From assembly GCA_001657395.1 (NCBI GenBank), contig LYSY01000008.1, positions 1-64,000 on the forward strand: 64,000 bases of DNA. The letters are read 5' to 3'. The notes beneath the pieces were generated by a model. It was not told the origin of the DNA. It did no database searches and saw only the letters and a list, made by a program, of their open reading frames with translations. Position 1 is the stretch's first letter; every line of letters starts with the position of its first letter. This stretch comes from Rhodospirillales bacterium BBD 1991-14. Lineage in GTDB: Bacteria > Pseudomonadota > Alphaproteobacteria > Kiloniellales > Kiloniellaceae. Of this stretch, positions 29,131-37,167 are shown in pieces. A program made the translations under genes and the position numbers.

Positions 29131-29240
29131 TCACCCCCACCCCATCCCTCCCCCATCCAAGGGGGAGGGGCAATCCATTGCGGCGGCCAAAAAGAATGCC
29201 CTCCCCCCTTGATGGGGGGAGGTCGGGAGGGGGGTGAGCC
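29131..29240. repeat. Large inverted REP-like element
   Basis: Left arm TCACCCCC...CCCTCCCCC and right arm GGGGGGAG...GGGGGTGA are inverted copies about 40 bases long. Each also contains its own hairpin (CCCTCCCCC/GGGGGAGGG; CCCTCCCCCC/GGGGGGAGG). Between them is GCAATCCATTGC, also found in the element at 24505-24595. It is a typical dispersed GC-rich element of alphaproteobacterial genomes, and sits about 80 bases downstream of the msrP stop. Confidence 0.75.
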
Positions 29241-29320
29241 TCAGACTCGATGTCAGATTGTTTTCCGCAACAACGCGCTTGGCCGGACAGCCGTAGTGGT
29301 CGACCGGCCCCAGGCAGCCC

Positions 29321-30331
29321 TTACATGAACAGCCGCTCTGCTTTCGGGTCCATGTCCTTGTAGAGGTCGGCGACGAACTCGCCGTAGCCGTTGTAGAGCA
29401 GGGTCGGCACCCGCTCGTCGACGCCCAGCACCCGTTCGGTCGCCTGGCTCCAGCGCGGATGGGGCACCTCCGGATTCACGTTGGCCCAGAAGCCGTACTC
29501 ACCGCCCTGGATCTCCTCCCAGAAGGAGACGGGACGCTGGTCGGTGAACTCGAAGCGCACGATGCCCTTGATGTGCTTGAAGCCGTACTTCCAGGGGACG
29601 GCGAGACGCAGCGGGGCGCCGTTCTGCTTGGGGATCGGCTTGCCGTAGAGCCCGGTGGCGATGAAGGCCAGTTCGTGGGTCGCCTCGGCCATCGTCAGGC
29701 CTTCGATATAGGGCCAGGGGTACCAGGCCGCGTTCTGGCCGGAAGCCGTGTCACGGTCGAGGAAGGTTTCCATGCGCACATAGCGCGCCGACGACAGCGG
29801 CCGCGCCAGGTCCACAAGTGCCTTCATGGGAAAGCCGCTGTAGGGCACGGCCATGGACCAGGCCTCCACGCAGCGGTGGCGGTAGAGGCGTTCCTCCAGC
29901 GGCATCTTGGCCAGCAGGTCGTCGATGCCGATCTGCATCGGCGTTTCCACCATGCCGTCGATAGCCACCGTCCAGGGGCGGATCGGCAGGGCCTGGGCCT
30001 TCTGCCAGATGTTCTTGGACGACCCGAACTCGTAGTAGTTGTTGTAGGTGGTGGCCAGCGTCTCGTCGGTGATCGGCCGGTCGAGGACATAACGTTCGTT
30101 GCGGTCCACCGGATAGAGGCCGGCGGAGGGGTCTTCCGCAGGCTTTGGATCTTCGGCGGCCTCGGCCACCTGGTTCGGCGCTTCGTCGCAGGCGGCCAGC
30201 AGCCCGCCGGCCCCCAGCAGCAGCGGCCCGGCGGCGGCGGCCTTCAGGAGGCTGCGGCGCTTCAGGAAAACATCTTCCGGTGTGGCCTGGGATTCCGGCA
30301 GTTCCCAGCCGCGCTTGATCCGAATCAGCAT
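29321..30331 (-). CDS. msrP: Protein-methionine-sulfoxide reductase catalytic subunit MsrP (YedY)
   Basis: 336 residues. It has a Tat signal (KRRSLLKAAAAG, twin Arg 25-26) ending in LLAAC, which also fits a lipobox at Cys48. The SUOX-type molybdopterin domain has the Mo-ligating Cys154 (RHRCVEAWSMAVPYSGFPM), GAPLRLAVPWKYGFKHIKGI and NPEVPHPRWSQATER, all hallmark MsrP sequences. It repairs oxidised methionine in periplasmic proteins. The usual membrane haem partner MsrQ is not adjacent: the genes on either side are a repeat/sRNA region and dps. The Mo cofactor genes mobB/moeA/moaD/moaE are elsewhere in the window. Confidence 0.95.
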   Translation of the reverse strand: MLIRIKRGWELPESQATPEDVFLKRRSLLKAAAAGPLLLGAGGLLAACDEAPNQVAEAAEDPKPAEDPSAGLYPVDRNERYVLDRPITDETLATTYNNYYEFGSSKNIWQKAQALPIRPWTVAIDGMVETPMQIGIDDLLAKMPLEERLYRHRCVEAWSMAVPYSGFPMKALVDLARPLSSARYVRMETFLDRDTASGQNAAWYPWPYIEGLTMAEATHELAFIATGLYGKPIPKQNGAPLRLAVPWKYGFKHIKGIVRFEFTDQRPVSFWEEIQGGEYGFWANVNPEVPHPRWSQATERVLGVDERVPTLLYNGYGEFVADLYKDMDPKAERLFM

Positions 30332-30529
30332 GCGATTCCCTTCCCTCGGGGGCCTGGAACGGGCCCCTTCAACCGACTAAGGCAACAGTTACGGGCGACA
30401 CTTCTGGAGGTAGCCCGCAGCCCGCGGCCGGACAAGTCAACAAAATGCGAGCGCCCCGCCCCCTGTAACGGGGGCAGGGCCGCGGGCAGAACAGAAACTA
30501 GGAATGAATGCCTTTGGCGCGAAAATCGC

Positions 30530-30997
30530 TCAATCGAGCAGGGAGCGCAGCATCCAGGCGGTCTTCTCGTGCACCGTCATGCGCTGGGTCAGCAGGTCCG
30601 CCGTAACCTCGTCGTTGCCGGCCTCGGCGGCGGGAAAGACCGAGCGTGCGGTCTTGGCCACGGCCTCGTGACCGGCCACGAGCTGGCGGATCATCTCCCG
30701 GGCTTCCGGCACGCCCGCCTCTTCCTCGATGGAGGTCAGCTTGGCAAAGGCCGCATAGCTGCCCGGCGCCGGCTCGCCGAGGGAGCGGATGCGCTCGGCC
30801 ACCTCGTCCAGGGCCGCCCAGAGCTCGGTGTATTCCTCCTCGAACATGGTGTGCAGGGTCTGGAACATCGGCCCCGTCACATTCCAGTGGAACCCGTGGG
30901 TTTTCAGGTAGAGGGTGTAGGTGTCCGCCAGGACATGGGACAAACCCTCGGCAATGGCCTTGCGGTCGTCAGCGGGAATGCCGGTATTGATCTCCAT
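30530..30997 (-). CDS. dps: Dps-family ferritin-like DNA-protecting protein
   Basis: 155 residues. It has the four-helix ferritin-like fold with the Dps ferroxidase signature at the dimer interface: [21 protein letters not shown] (the two His) and [23 protein letters not shown] (the acidic Asp/Glu set). Dodecameric Dps proteins oxidise and store iron and so protect DNA from peroxide chemistry. No Lys-rich N-terminal DNA-binding tail is evident. Upstream is a candidate sigma-70 promoter with an Irr-type palindrome, which fits iron control of the gene. Confidence 0.88.
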   Translation of the reverse strand: MEINTGIPADDRKAIAEGLSHVLADTYTLYLKTHGFHWNVTGPMFQTLHTMFEEEYTELWAALDEVAERIRSLGEPAPGSYAAFAKLTSIEEEAGVPEAREMIRQLVAGHEAVAKTARSVFPAAEAGNDEVTADLLTQRMTVHEKTAWMLRSLLD

Positions 30998-31041
30998 CTC
31001 TCTCGTCCTCTCTCCGTCTGGCCGCCTTGTGGCGGTTCGTC

Positions 31042-31071
31042 CTTCATAGAGAAATATAGTATTTTTGCTGC
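31042..31071 (-). promoter_or_regulatory. Candidate promoter of dps
   Basis: On the minus strand TTGTAA is followed after 16 bases by TATATT in an AT-rich patch about 50-70 bases upstream of the dps ATG. Plausible -35/-10 pair; the Irr-like palindrome lies immediately upstream. Confidence 0.45.
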
Positions 31072-31085
31072 AGGTTACAAGTCTC

Positions 31086-31102
31086 TTTGGAATTATTCCA
31101 AA
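31086..31102. promoter_or_regulatory. Irr-box (ICE-type) palindrome upstream of dps
   Basis: TTTGGAATTATTCCAAA is a perfect 7+3+7 inverted repeat, matching the iron control element pattern TTTRGAA-N3-TTCYAAA bound by the haem-responsive regulator Irr in alphaproteobacteria. It lies 89 bases upstream of the dps start codon and just before the candidate -35 box. Confidence 0.65.
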
Positions 31103-31123
31103 TTAATGACAGAGACCGGCAAA

Positions 31124-31148
31124 GGGCGTTTCCTACCTGGAAACGCCC
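31124..31148 (-). terminator. Possible terminator of the EF-G paralogue
   Basis: GGGCGTTTCC and GGAAACGCCC form a perfect 10-bp stem with a five-base loop. In the minus-strand direction it is followed only by TTTGCC, a weak U-run, about 100 bases after the EF-G-like stop. Confidence 0.45.
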
Positions 31149-31244
31149 GCATTGCCCACCCCTGGGCCTATGCCTGGAAAGACCTTTTATCTGACAAACG
31201 CTGTCCCTGAAGAACCCGGTCCCAAAGTCGCTGGGCGCGGCGCT

Positions 31245-33278
31245 TCACGCCTCGCCGCCCTGACGCTGGGAGATCACCTGGTCGGCCAGCCGGCCGGTCA
31301 GTTCCTGCAGGTGGTCGAAGCGCCAGTCGAACCTGCCGACCCCAACGGTGAGGGAACGCAGCTCGATAATCAAGTCCTGCAGCTCGGCTTCCGGCAGATG
31401 ACATTTCAGATCGTCCCAGCCCTTCCAGCCCGCGCGCATCTCGAAACCCAGAATCTGGCCGCGCCGCCCGCTGACCAGGGAGTGCACCTTGTTGGTGAAC
31501 TCGTTGGGCACGGAGATCGTCACCTCGTAGATCGGCTCCAGCAACACCGGTTCGCAGTTCGGCATGCCCTCGGCCATGGCCATCCGGCCCACGGTCTTGA
31601 AGGCCTGGTCGGAGGAATCGACCGAATGGTGCTGGCCGTCATAGAGGGTGACGGAGACATCCACCACCGGAAAGCCGAGCGGGCCGCGGTCGAGGTATTC
31701 CTTGGTGCCGTGCTCCACCGCGCCGATGTACTGGCGCGGCACCGATCCGCCGACCACCTTGTCGACGAACTCGAAGCCCTCGCCGCGCGGCATCGGCCGG
31801 ATCTCGACGTGGACGTCGCCGAACTGACCGTGACCGCCGGTCTGGCGCTTGAAGCGCGAATGCTGCTTGGTCGCCTTGCGGATGGTCTCCTTGTAGGCGG
31901 TCTGCGGCCGCTCCGAGTCGACTTCCACGTTGTAGCGGTTCTTCAGCCGCTCCACCGCAAGCTTGAGGTGGATGTCGCCCTGGCCGCGCAGCAGCATCTG
32001 GTTGGTGTCGCCGTTGTGCTCCATCACCAACGAGGCGTCCTCGTCGACCAGGCGGCCGATGGAGGCGGTGAGTTTCACTTCGTCCTGGCGGTTGTGGGGC
32101 GAGATGGCCAGCGCAAAGACCGGCTGCGGCGTGTCCGGCCATAGGAGCCCGGCCTCCGGGTCGCGCCCCTCCACGGTCATCAGATCGCCGGTGGCCACGG
32201 CCTCCATGCGGCCCAGGGCGACGAGGTCACCGGCCTCGCCCTGCTCGATCTTCTGGTGGTCGCCGCCCATCAGGCGGTAAAGCCCGGAGATCCGGTCGTC
32301 GCCCAGGGTCTCGCCGTCCTTCAGGGAGCCGCGCCAGATCCGTGCGACCGACATCTTGCCGGTGTGGGACTGGTGGAAGCTGCGGATCACGCTGGCCGCC
32401 AGACCCTCGCCTTCCGGCACGCCGAGGCGCGCGGCGGTCACCGCCGGCTCCGGGCACTCGTGGCGCAAGGCCTTCATCAGCCGGGTGATGCCGTGCCCCA
32501 GTTCCGCCGAGCCGAAGAGCACCGGCACGATGAGATCGTCGGCCAGATCCTTGCTCAGTTGCTCGTAGATGTCGTCGGAAGCGGGAACTTTGTCTTCCAG
32601 CAGTTGTTCCAGCAGGCCGTCGTCGAAGTCCGCCAGGGACTCCAGCATTTCCTGGCGGGCCTCCTGCTCGCGGTCCTTCACCTGGTCGGGCATTTCGATG
32701 AGGTCGGACTGTTTGTTCAGGTTGTAGCGCCAGGCGCGTTCGCTCACTAGATCGATGAAGCCGGTCACCTCCTCGCCGTCGCGGATCGGGACCTGGCGCA
32801 GCACCAGCGGCTTGGAAGACACCGCCTGCAGCGATTCCAGCATGTCGCGCACGCGCACCGCCGCCTTGTCCATCTTGTTGACGAAGAGAATGTGCGGGAT
32901 CTGATAGTCGTCGAGAAACTTGAAAATCGGCGCCAGGGTCAGGCTGCGCTCCGGTTCCGGCGGCGCCACGACCACGGCGATGTCGACGCCCATCAGGGCG
33001 GTGTGGTTGTCCTGGATCAGCTCGATCGAGCCGGGGCAGTCGATGAACGACCAACGCTCGCCCAGGTATTCGCAGTGGGCGAAGTTGGGTTCCGTCGTCA
33101 TCTGGCGGGCCCGTGCCTCGGGCGCTGAATCGCCGACACTGTTGCCGTCGACGACCGAACCTTTGCGGTGAATGGCACCGGCGTTCAGAAGAAGGGCTTC
33201 CAGCAGCGTCGTCTTGCCGCTGGTGTAGGGTCCCACGAGAGCGGCGCAGCGCGCCGACGATACCGATCTTGACGTCAT
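31245..33278 (-). CDS. Elongation factor G-like protein (EF-G2 paralogue)
   Basis: 677 residues, ATG complementary to 33276-33278 with GGGGAGG before it. The order of domains is that of EF-G: G domain (residues 8-270), domain II (about 290-380), III-V (400-677, with GGHGQFGDVHVEI and the C-terminal EPIYEVTISVPNEF). The P-loop is the variant GPYTSGKTT and the switch II motif is DCPGSIEL, where canonical EF-G has DTPGH; the catalytic His is therefore replaced by Ser. NKMD is intact. Such EF-G2 proteins accompany a normal fusA elsewhere in the genome; their role is uncertain. It is divergent from argC. Confidence 0.9.
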   Translation of the reverse strand: MTSRSVSSARCAALVGPYTSGKTTLLEALLLNAGAIHRKGSVVDGNSVGDSAPEARARQMTTEPNFAHCEYLGERWSFIDCPGSIELIQDNHTALMGVDIAVVVAPPEPERSLTLAPIFKFLDDYQIPHILFVNKMDKAAVRVRDMLESLQAVSSKPLVLRQVPIRDGEEVTGFIDLVSERAWRYNLNKQSDLIEMPDQVKDREQEARQEMLESLADFDDGLLEQLLEDKVPASDDIYEQLSKDLADDLIVPVLFGSAELGHGITRLMKALRHECPEPAVTAARLGVPEGEGLAASVIRSFHQSHTGKMSVARIWRGSLKDGETLGDDRISGLYRLMGGDHQKIEQGEAGDLVALGRMEAVATGDLMTVEGRDPEAGLLWPDTPQPVFALAISPHNRQDEVKLTASIGRLVDEDASLVMEHNGDTNQMLLRGQGDIHLKLAVERLKNRYNVEVDSERPQTAYKETIRKATKQHSRFKRQTGGHGQFGDVHVEIRPMPRGEGFEFVDKVVGGSVPRQYIGAVEHGTKEYLDRGPLGFPVVDVSVTLYDGQHHSVDSSDQAFKTVGRMAMAEGMPNCEPVLLEPIYEVTISVPNEFTNKVHSLVSGRRGQILGFEMRAGWKGWDDLKCHLPEAELQDLIIELRSLTVGVGRFDWRFDHLQELTGRLADQVISQRQGGEA

Positions 33279-33448
33279 GGTTCCTCCCCGTCGCCCCCGG
33301 CGGGATGGGACCATGAGTTTCCCCATGGCGAGCCTGGGGCGAACTGTCCTCAAGTGGTTGGGCCCTTAAACGAAAGGGCACGGGGTCTTTACGACCGCTA
33401 TGTAGGCCTATGGTTTCAAAGATCGCCCGCCGCTGGCAACAAAAAACA

Positions 33449-33493
33449 CGGGGTAGGCCCGGAGTAGGCCCCGAGTAGACGCCGGAGTAGACT
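33449..33493. repeat. Four tandem 11-base units upstream of argC
   Basis: Units CGGGGTAGGCC, CGGAGTAGGCC, CCGAGTAGACG and CCGGAGTAGACT follow head to tail. The 11-base period is near one helical turn, so they could present a protein to one face of the DNA. Confidence 0.6.
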
Positions 33494-33579
33494 ACGGACC
33501 CGGCCGCGCGGGCCCGAAAACCGGCAGCAATCCGGCACCTTGGAATTCTCTTGGTCCGGTGTTAACTTTTGTGGGTTAC

Positions 33580-33609
33580 GCCGTTCCCCCTGGGGATCGG
33601 CATTTTTTT
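33580..33609 (+). terminator. Terminator-like hairpin upstream of argC
   Basis: GCCG...CCCC pairs with GGGG...CGGC (one mismatch, small loop), followed by ATTTTTTT. It lies 37 bases upstream of the argC ATG on the same strand, with no plus-strand gene before it, so it would end a leader or a separate short RNA. Confidence 0.55.
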
Positions 33610-33645
33610 GCTTTCAGAAAGCGACGGCGGAAAGGCCAGAGGATC

Positions 33646-34611
33646 ATGACGGCGCGGGTATTCATCGACGGCGAGGCAGGCACGACGGGGCTGCAGATCC
33701 GCGCGCGCCTAGAGGCCCGCGACGATGTCAGCCTGATCCGCCTGGCCGAGGCCGAGCGCAAGGACACTGCTGCGCGGGCCCGCGCCCTGAACGAAGCCGA
33801 CCTGGCCGTTCTCTGCCTGCCGGATGCCGCAGCGCGCCAGGCGGTCGGCCTGATCGAGAACCCGGAGGTGCGGGTGATCGACGCCAGCACCGCACACAGG
33901 ACGGATCCGGACTGGACCTACGGCTTTCCGGAGATGGACAAGGCTCAGCAGGCCGCCATCGCCGCCTCCAAGCGGGTCAGCAATCCGGGCTGCTATCCGA
34001 CCGGGGCCATCGCCCTGATCCGGCCCCTGGTCAGCGCCGGGCTGCTGCCGGCCGACTTTCCCGTCACCGTGAACGCGGTCTCCGGCTACAGCGGCGGCGG
34101 CAAGGGACTGATCCGGCGCTACGAGGACGATGAGGCGCCCGACCATCTGGACAAGGCCTACCGCGCCTATGCCCTGGGCCTCGCCCACAAGCACCTGCCG
34201 GAGATGCAGCAGCACGGCCTGCTGGACCGCACCCCGCTCTTCGTGCCGGCGGTGGGCAACTACTACAAGGGCATGCTGGTGCAGGTGCCGCTGCAGCTCT
34301 GGGCGCTGCCCGGGCGCCCGGCGGCGGACGACCTGCGCGACCTGCTGGCCAGCCACTACGCCGGCCAGGACTTCGTCTCCGTCGCCCCGGCGGCGGAAAG
34401 CGCCGGGCTCGAGGACCTTGATCCCGAGGGCCTGAACGGCACCAACGCCATGCGGCTTTACGTCTTCGGCAATGCCGCCGGCGATCAGGCCGTGCTGGCC
34501 GCCGTGCTCGACAACCTCGGCAAGGGCGCTTCCGGCGCTGCGGTGCAGAACCTGAACCTCATGCTGGGCCTCGACCCGCAGGCCGGCCTCGACGCCCGCC
34601 TGGCCGCCTAG
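33646..34611 (+). CDS. argC: N-acetyl-gamma-glutamyl-phosphate reductase
   Basis: 321 residues, ATG at 33646 preceded by AGAGGATC. This is the shorter class (type 2) enzyme: NAD(P)-binding start MTARVFIDGEAGTTGLQIRARL, active-site Cys in SNPGCYPTGAIALI, GYSGGGKGLIRRYED and the catalytic His region LGLAHKHLPEM. It reduces N-acetylglutamyl phosphate in arginine synthesis. Carbamoyl phosphate for the same pathway comes from carAB in this window. Upstream leader contains a terminator-like hairpin. Confidence 0.95.
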   Translation: MTARVFIDGEAGTTGLQIRARLEARDDVSLIRLAEAERKDTAARARALNEADLAVLCLPDAAARQAVGLIENPEVRVIDASTAHRTDPDWTYGFPEMDKAQQAAIAASKRVSNPGCYPTGAIALIRPLVSAGLLPADFPVTVNAVSGYSGGGKGLIRRYEDDEAPDHLDKAYRAYALGLAHKHLPEMQQHGLLDRTPLFVPAVGNYYKGMLVQVPLQLWALPGRPAADDLRDLLASHYAGQDFVSVAPAAESAGLEDLDPEGLNGTNAMRLYVFGNAAGDQAVLAAVLDNLGKGASGAAVQNLNLMLGLDPQAGLDARLAA

Positions 34612-34630
34612 GCCGCCCGCCTGCCCGGTC

Positions 34631-35023
34631 TCAGTCCTTCTTCTCGTAAGTGATGAGGCTGATGAGGGCACCCAAGGGGTCCTTCATCGTGACGATCCGG
34701 CCGACACCGGGCACGTCGAAGGGCTCGCCCAGCAGTTCCGCGCCGCCGGCAGTCGCTGCGGCGGCCCGCTTGTCCACGTCGTCCACCGTGATGAAACTGG
34801 CCCAGCGCACCGGCAGCGCGGCCATCTCCGGCGGGCGCTGCAGGATGCCGCCGACGTGCTGGCCGCCGGCCATCAGCACGGTGTAGGTGCCGCCGTCGGC
34901 CATCTCCATCGCCTCGGTCTCCCAGCCGACGACATCGCGGTAGAAGGCCTTAGCCTTCTCCGCATCGTCGGTCTGCAGTTCGCACCAGCTGAAGGCGCCA
35001 TGGGTCTGGAAGGCATCGCTCAT
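34631..35023 (-). CDS. VOC-superfamily (glyoxalase-like) protein
   Basis: 130 residues, ATG complementary to 35021-35023 with GAGGAG upstream; the longer frame to 35191 is Arg-rich and unlikely. Two beta-alpha-beta-beta-beta modules are visible: FSWCELQTDDAEKAKAFYRDVVGWE, then GGTYTVLMAGGQHVGG, then WASFITVDDVDKRAAAATAGGAELL and IVTMKDPLGALISLITY. Proteins of this fold include glyoxalases, dioxygenases and antibiotic-binding proteins; nothing specific can be said of the substrate. Convergent with argC. Confidence 0.82.
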   Translation of the reverse strand: MSDAFQTHGAFSWCELQTDDAEKAKAFYRDVVGWETEAMEMADGGTYTVLMAGGQHVGGILQRPPEMAALPVRWASFITVDDVDKRAAAATAGGAELLGEPFDVPGVGRIVTMKDPLGALISLITYEKKD

Positions 35024-35171
35024 CGTTCCGCTCCTCATTTCCGCTTCGTTCGTCGTCCGGGCGCGGCGCGGGCGCCGGCCCCTCGATCCTAGACGAAGCG
35101 GAGGCCCGGAACCCGACAGCATCGCCGCGGAGTTCCGCCAGAGAAATCGTGCAAAGCCAGAGACGTCACGC

Positions 35172-35202
35172 AAAGAGAAAGGGGCGGCCACCAGGCCGCC
35201 CC
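35172..35202 (-). terminator. Rho-independent terminator of the chemoreceptor gene
   Basis: On the minus strand GGGGCGGCC and GGCCGCCCC pair around a four-base loop, then TTTCTCTTT. It starts about 30 bases after the chemoreceptor stop. Confidence 0.75.
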
Positions 35203-35232
35203 CTCCGATAACCCTGTAGGGCGCCCTCCGGG

Positions 35233-36957
35233 TCAGGCGCTCTGACGCACCTTGCCCAGGAAGGCGGCGACCTGCTGCTTCAGGTCGTTGGCATCGCCGT
35301 TCAGGCCCTCGATCGCCGTCACGGCCTGCTGCAGCGCGGTCATGGTCTGCTCGGACGCGCCGCGCACCTCGACGATGGTCGAGGAGACCTTGGCGGTGTC
35401 GCCCGCAGCCGACTCGACGTTGCGGCCGATCTCCTGGGTCGCGGCATTCTGCTCCTCCACCGCCGAGGCGATCGCCGTCGTCGACTCGTTGACCTGGCCG
35501 ATGACGTCGCGAATGCTGGCGATGGCGGAGACCGCTTCGGTCGTCGCCTGCTGCATGGCGTTGATCTGGCCGGAGATCTCCTCCGTCGCCTTGGTGGTCT
35601 GGGAGGCCAGGGTCTTGACCTCGTTGGCCACCACCGCAAAGCCCTTGCCGGCGTCGCCGGCGCGGGCCGCCTCGATGGTGGCGTTGAGCGCCAGCAGGTT
35701 GGTCTGCTCGGCAATCTCGTTGATCAGCTTCACCACGTCGCCGATCTTCTGCGCGGCGGTGTCGAGGGACTGAACCGTCTCATTCGTCGACTCCGCCTCC
35801 TGCACCGCGCCCGAGGCGATCTTGGCCGACTCGCTGGCCCGCCGGGCAATCTCGCCGATCGACGCCGACATCTCTTCCGAGGCCGCGGCGACGCTGTCCA
35901 CGTTCCCGCTCGCACCCTCGGCCGCCCCGGAGACCAGGGCGCTCTTCTCGCTGGTCTCGGTTGCCAGATCGCGCACCTGGCGGGTGGCGGCGTCGATGTT
36001 GCTGGCCGCTTCCAGCACGCTGGTGACCTTGCCGGCCACCGACTGCTCGAACTCGTTCGCCAGGTTGCTCATCGCCTGCTGCTTCTCCGAGGCCGCACGC
36101 GCTTCCTGCTCGTGGCGCTCCTGCTCCAGGCGACGCTTCTCCAGGGCATTCTCTTTGAAGACCTGAACGGCACGCGCCATATCGCCGATCTCGTCACCCT
36201 GCCGCTGATAGGCGACCTCCACGGCGGTATCGTCCTGCGCCAGGCGGTTCATCACCTCAGCCAGCCGGGGCAGCGGGCGCAGCAGCATGCGGAAGGCGGC
36301 GAATGCGATCAGTGCCGTGACGACGATGGCGATGGCCGCGGTGATCGCCAGCTTGCTGGTCAAAGAGTCGAGCACCGCGTTCACGTTGGACTTCAGCACG
36401 CCGGCATAGAGAATGCCGATCACCTCGCCCCCGGGGGAAAAGATCGGCTGATAGATGGTGTAGTAGGCCTTGCCGAGAATCACCGCTTCGCCGCGGAAGG
36501 TCTCGCCCTTCGTGACGACCGGATAGACCGCCCCCTTCTGGCCCAGCGGCGTTCCGATGGCGCGGCTGCCGTCGTCCTTCTTGATGTTGGTCGTGCGGCG
36601 CCAGAAATCCCGGCTTTCGTCTTCCCAGACGAACACGGTAGCCGTCTCGCCGGTCAGATCGCCGATGCGGTCGATCATCGCGTGATCGGGAAAGTCGGGA
36701 ATGCCGTCGATGGTCACCCGCTGAACCTGCGCGCCCTGGCGGGAGACCTGCAGTTGCGGGTAGCGCTCCGCGAAGATGTCAGCGGCGATGCGCAGGCTCG
36801 AAGACTGGCGGTCGACGACCTGGTCGCGAATCTCACCCTGGATGGCAAAGACGGCCGCCGTCGCACAGGCAGCAGCCGCCAGCACGATCAAGACAATCGT
36901 CAGAACCATCGTCTTGGTCGTCAGCTTGATATTGTTCATGAAAAACAAGGATTTCAT
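35233..36957 (-). CDS. Methyl-accepting chemotaxis protein with periplasmic Cache sensor
   Basis: 574 residues from the ATG complementary to 36955-36957 (a GTG three codons earlier is possible). It has transmembrane helix 1 at about 17-38, a periplasmic single-Cache domain at about 40-195 ([46 protein letters not shown]), transmembrane helix 2 at about 200-222, HAMP at about 222-275, and a long cytoplasmic signalling coiled coil. The conserved hairpin tip reads [38 protein letters not shown]. It signals to CheA/CheW. Expressed alone and followed by a terminator. Confidence 0.95.
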   Translation of the reverse strand: MKSLFFMNNIKLTTKTMVLTIVLIVLAAAACATAAVFAIQGEIRDQVVDRQSSSLRIAADIFAERYPQLQVSRQGAQVQRVTIDGIPDFPDHAMIDRIGDLTGETATVFVWEDESRDFWRRTTNIKKDDGSRAIGTPLGQKGAVYPVVTKGETFRGEAVILGKAYYTIYQPIFSPGGEVIGILYAGVLKSNVNAVLDSLTSKLAITAAIAIVVTALIAFAAFRMLLRPLPRLAEVMNRLAQDDTAVEVAYQRQGDEIGDMARAVQVFKENALEKRRLEQERHEQEARAASEKQQAMSNLANEFEQSVAGKVTSVLEAASNIDAATRQVRDLATETSEKSALVSGAAEGASGNVDSVAAASEEMSASIGEIARRASESAKIASGAVQEAESTNETVQSLDTAAQKIGDVVKLINEIAEQTNLLALNATIEAARAGDAGKGFAVVANEVKTLASQTTKATEEISGQINAMQQATTEAVSAIASIRDVIGQVNESTTAIASAVEEQNAATQEIGRNVESAAGDTAKVSSTIVEVRGASEQTMTALQQAVTAIEGLNGDANDLKQQVAAFLGKVRQSA

Positions 36958-37167
36958 AACTCCCACTCTCTCTCCCTAGCGCCAAAGACATCTCTCTCCA
37001 TGATGGCTACGCAATCTATTCAAGCGCTCCTTATCATTTGTTTAATCGCCTCAGAGTTTTCGTCGGAGCGCCCTCAGCACACGTGACAGGCGAGCAATCA
37101 CCGGGGGTAGCGCTTCCCACCGTCGCTTCAGCATCCTGGGGCAGGGGTTCGCGGCCAGCGGACCCGA

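Larger units (their letters stand above)
33279..33645. other. Divergent region between the EF-G paralogue and argC, with repeats and a terminator-like hairpin
   Basis: No gene is seen. It contains four imperfect tandem 11-base units (consensus CGGAGTAGGCC) at 33449-33493 and a hairpin with a T-run at 33580-33609. The frame is open in the argC phase from a GTG at 33559 and would encode an Arg-rich stretch just before the argC ATG. Confidence 0.55.

Noticed and set aside
29131-29240. Large inverted repeat as a transposon end
   Set aside because: No transposase gene or target-site duplication; matches a dispersed REP-like element.
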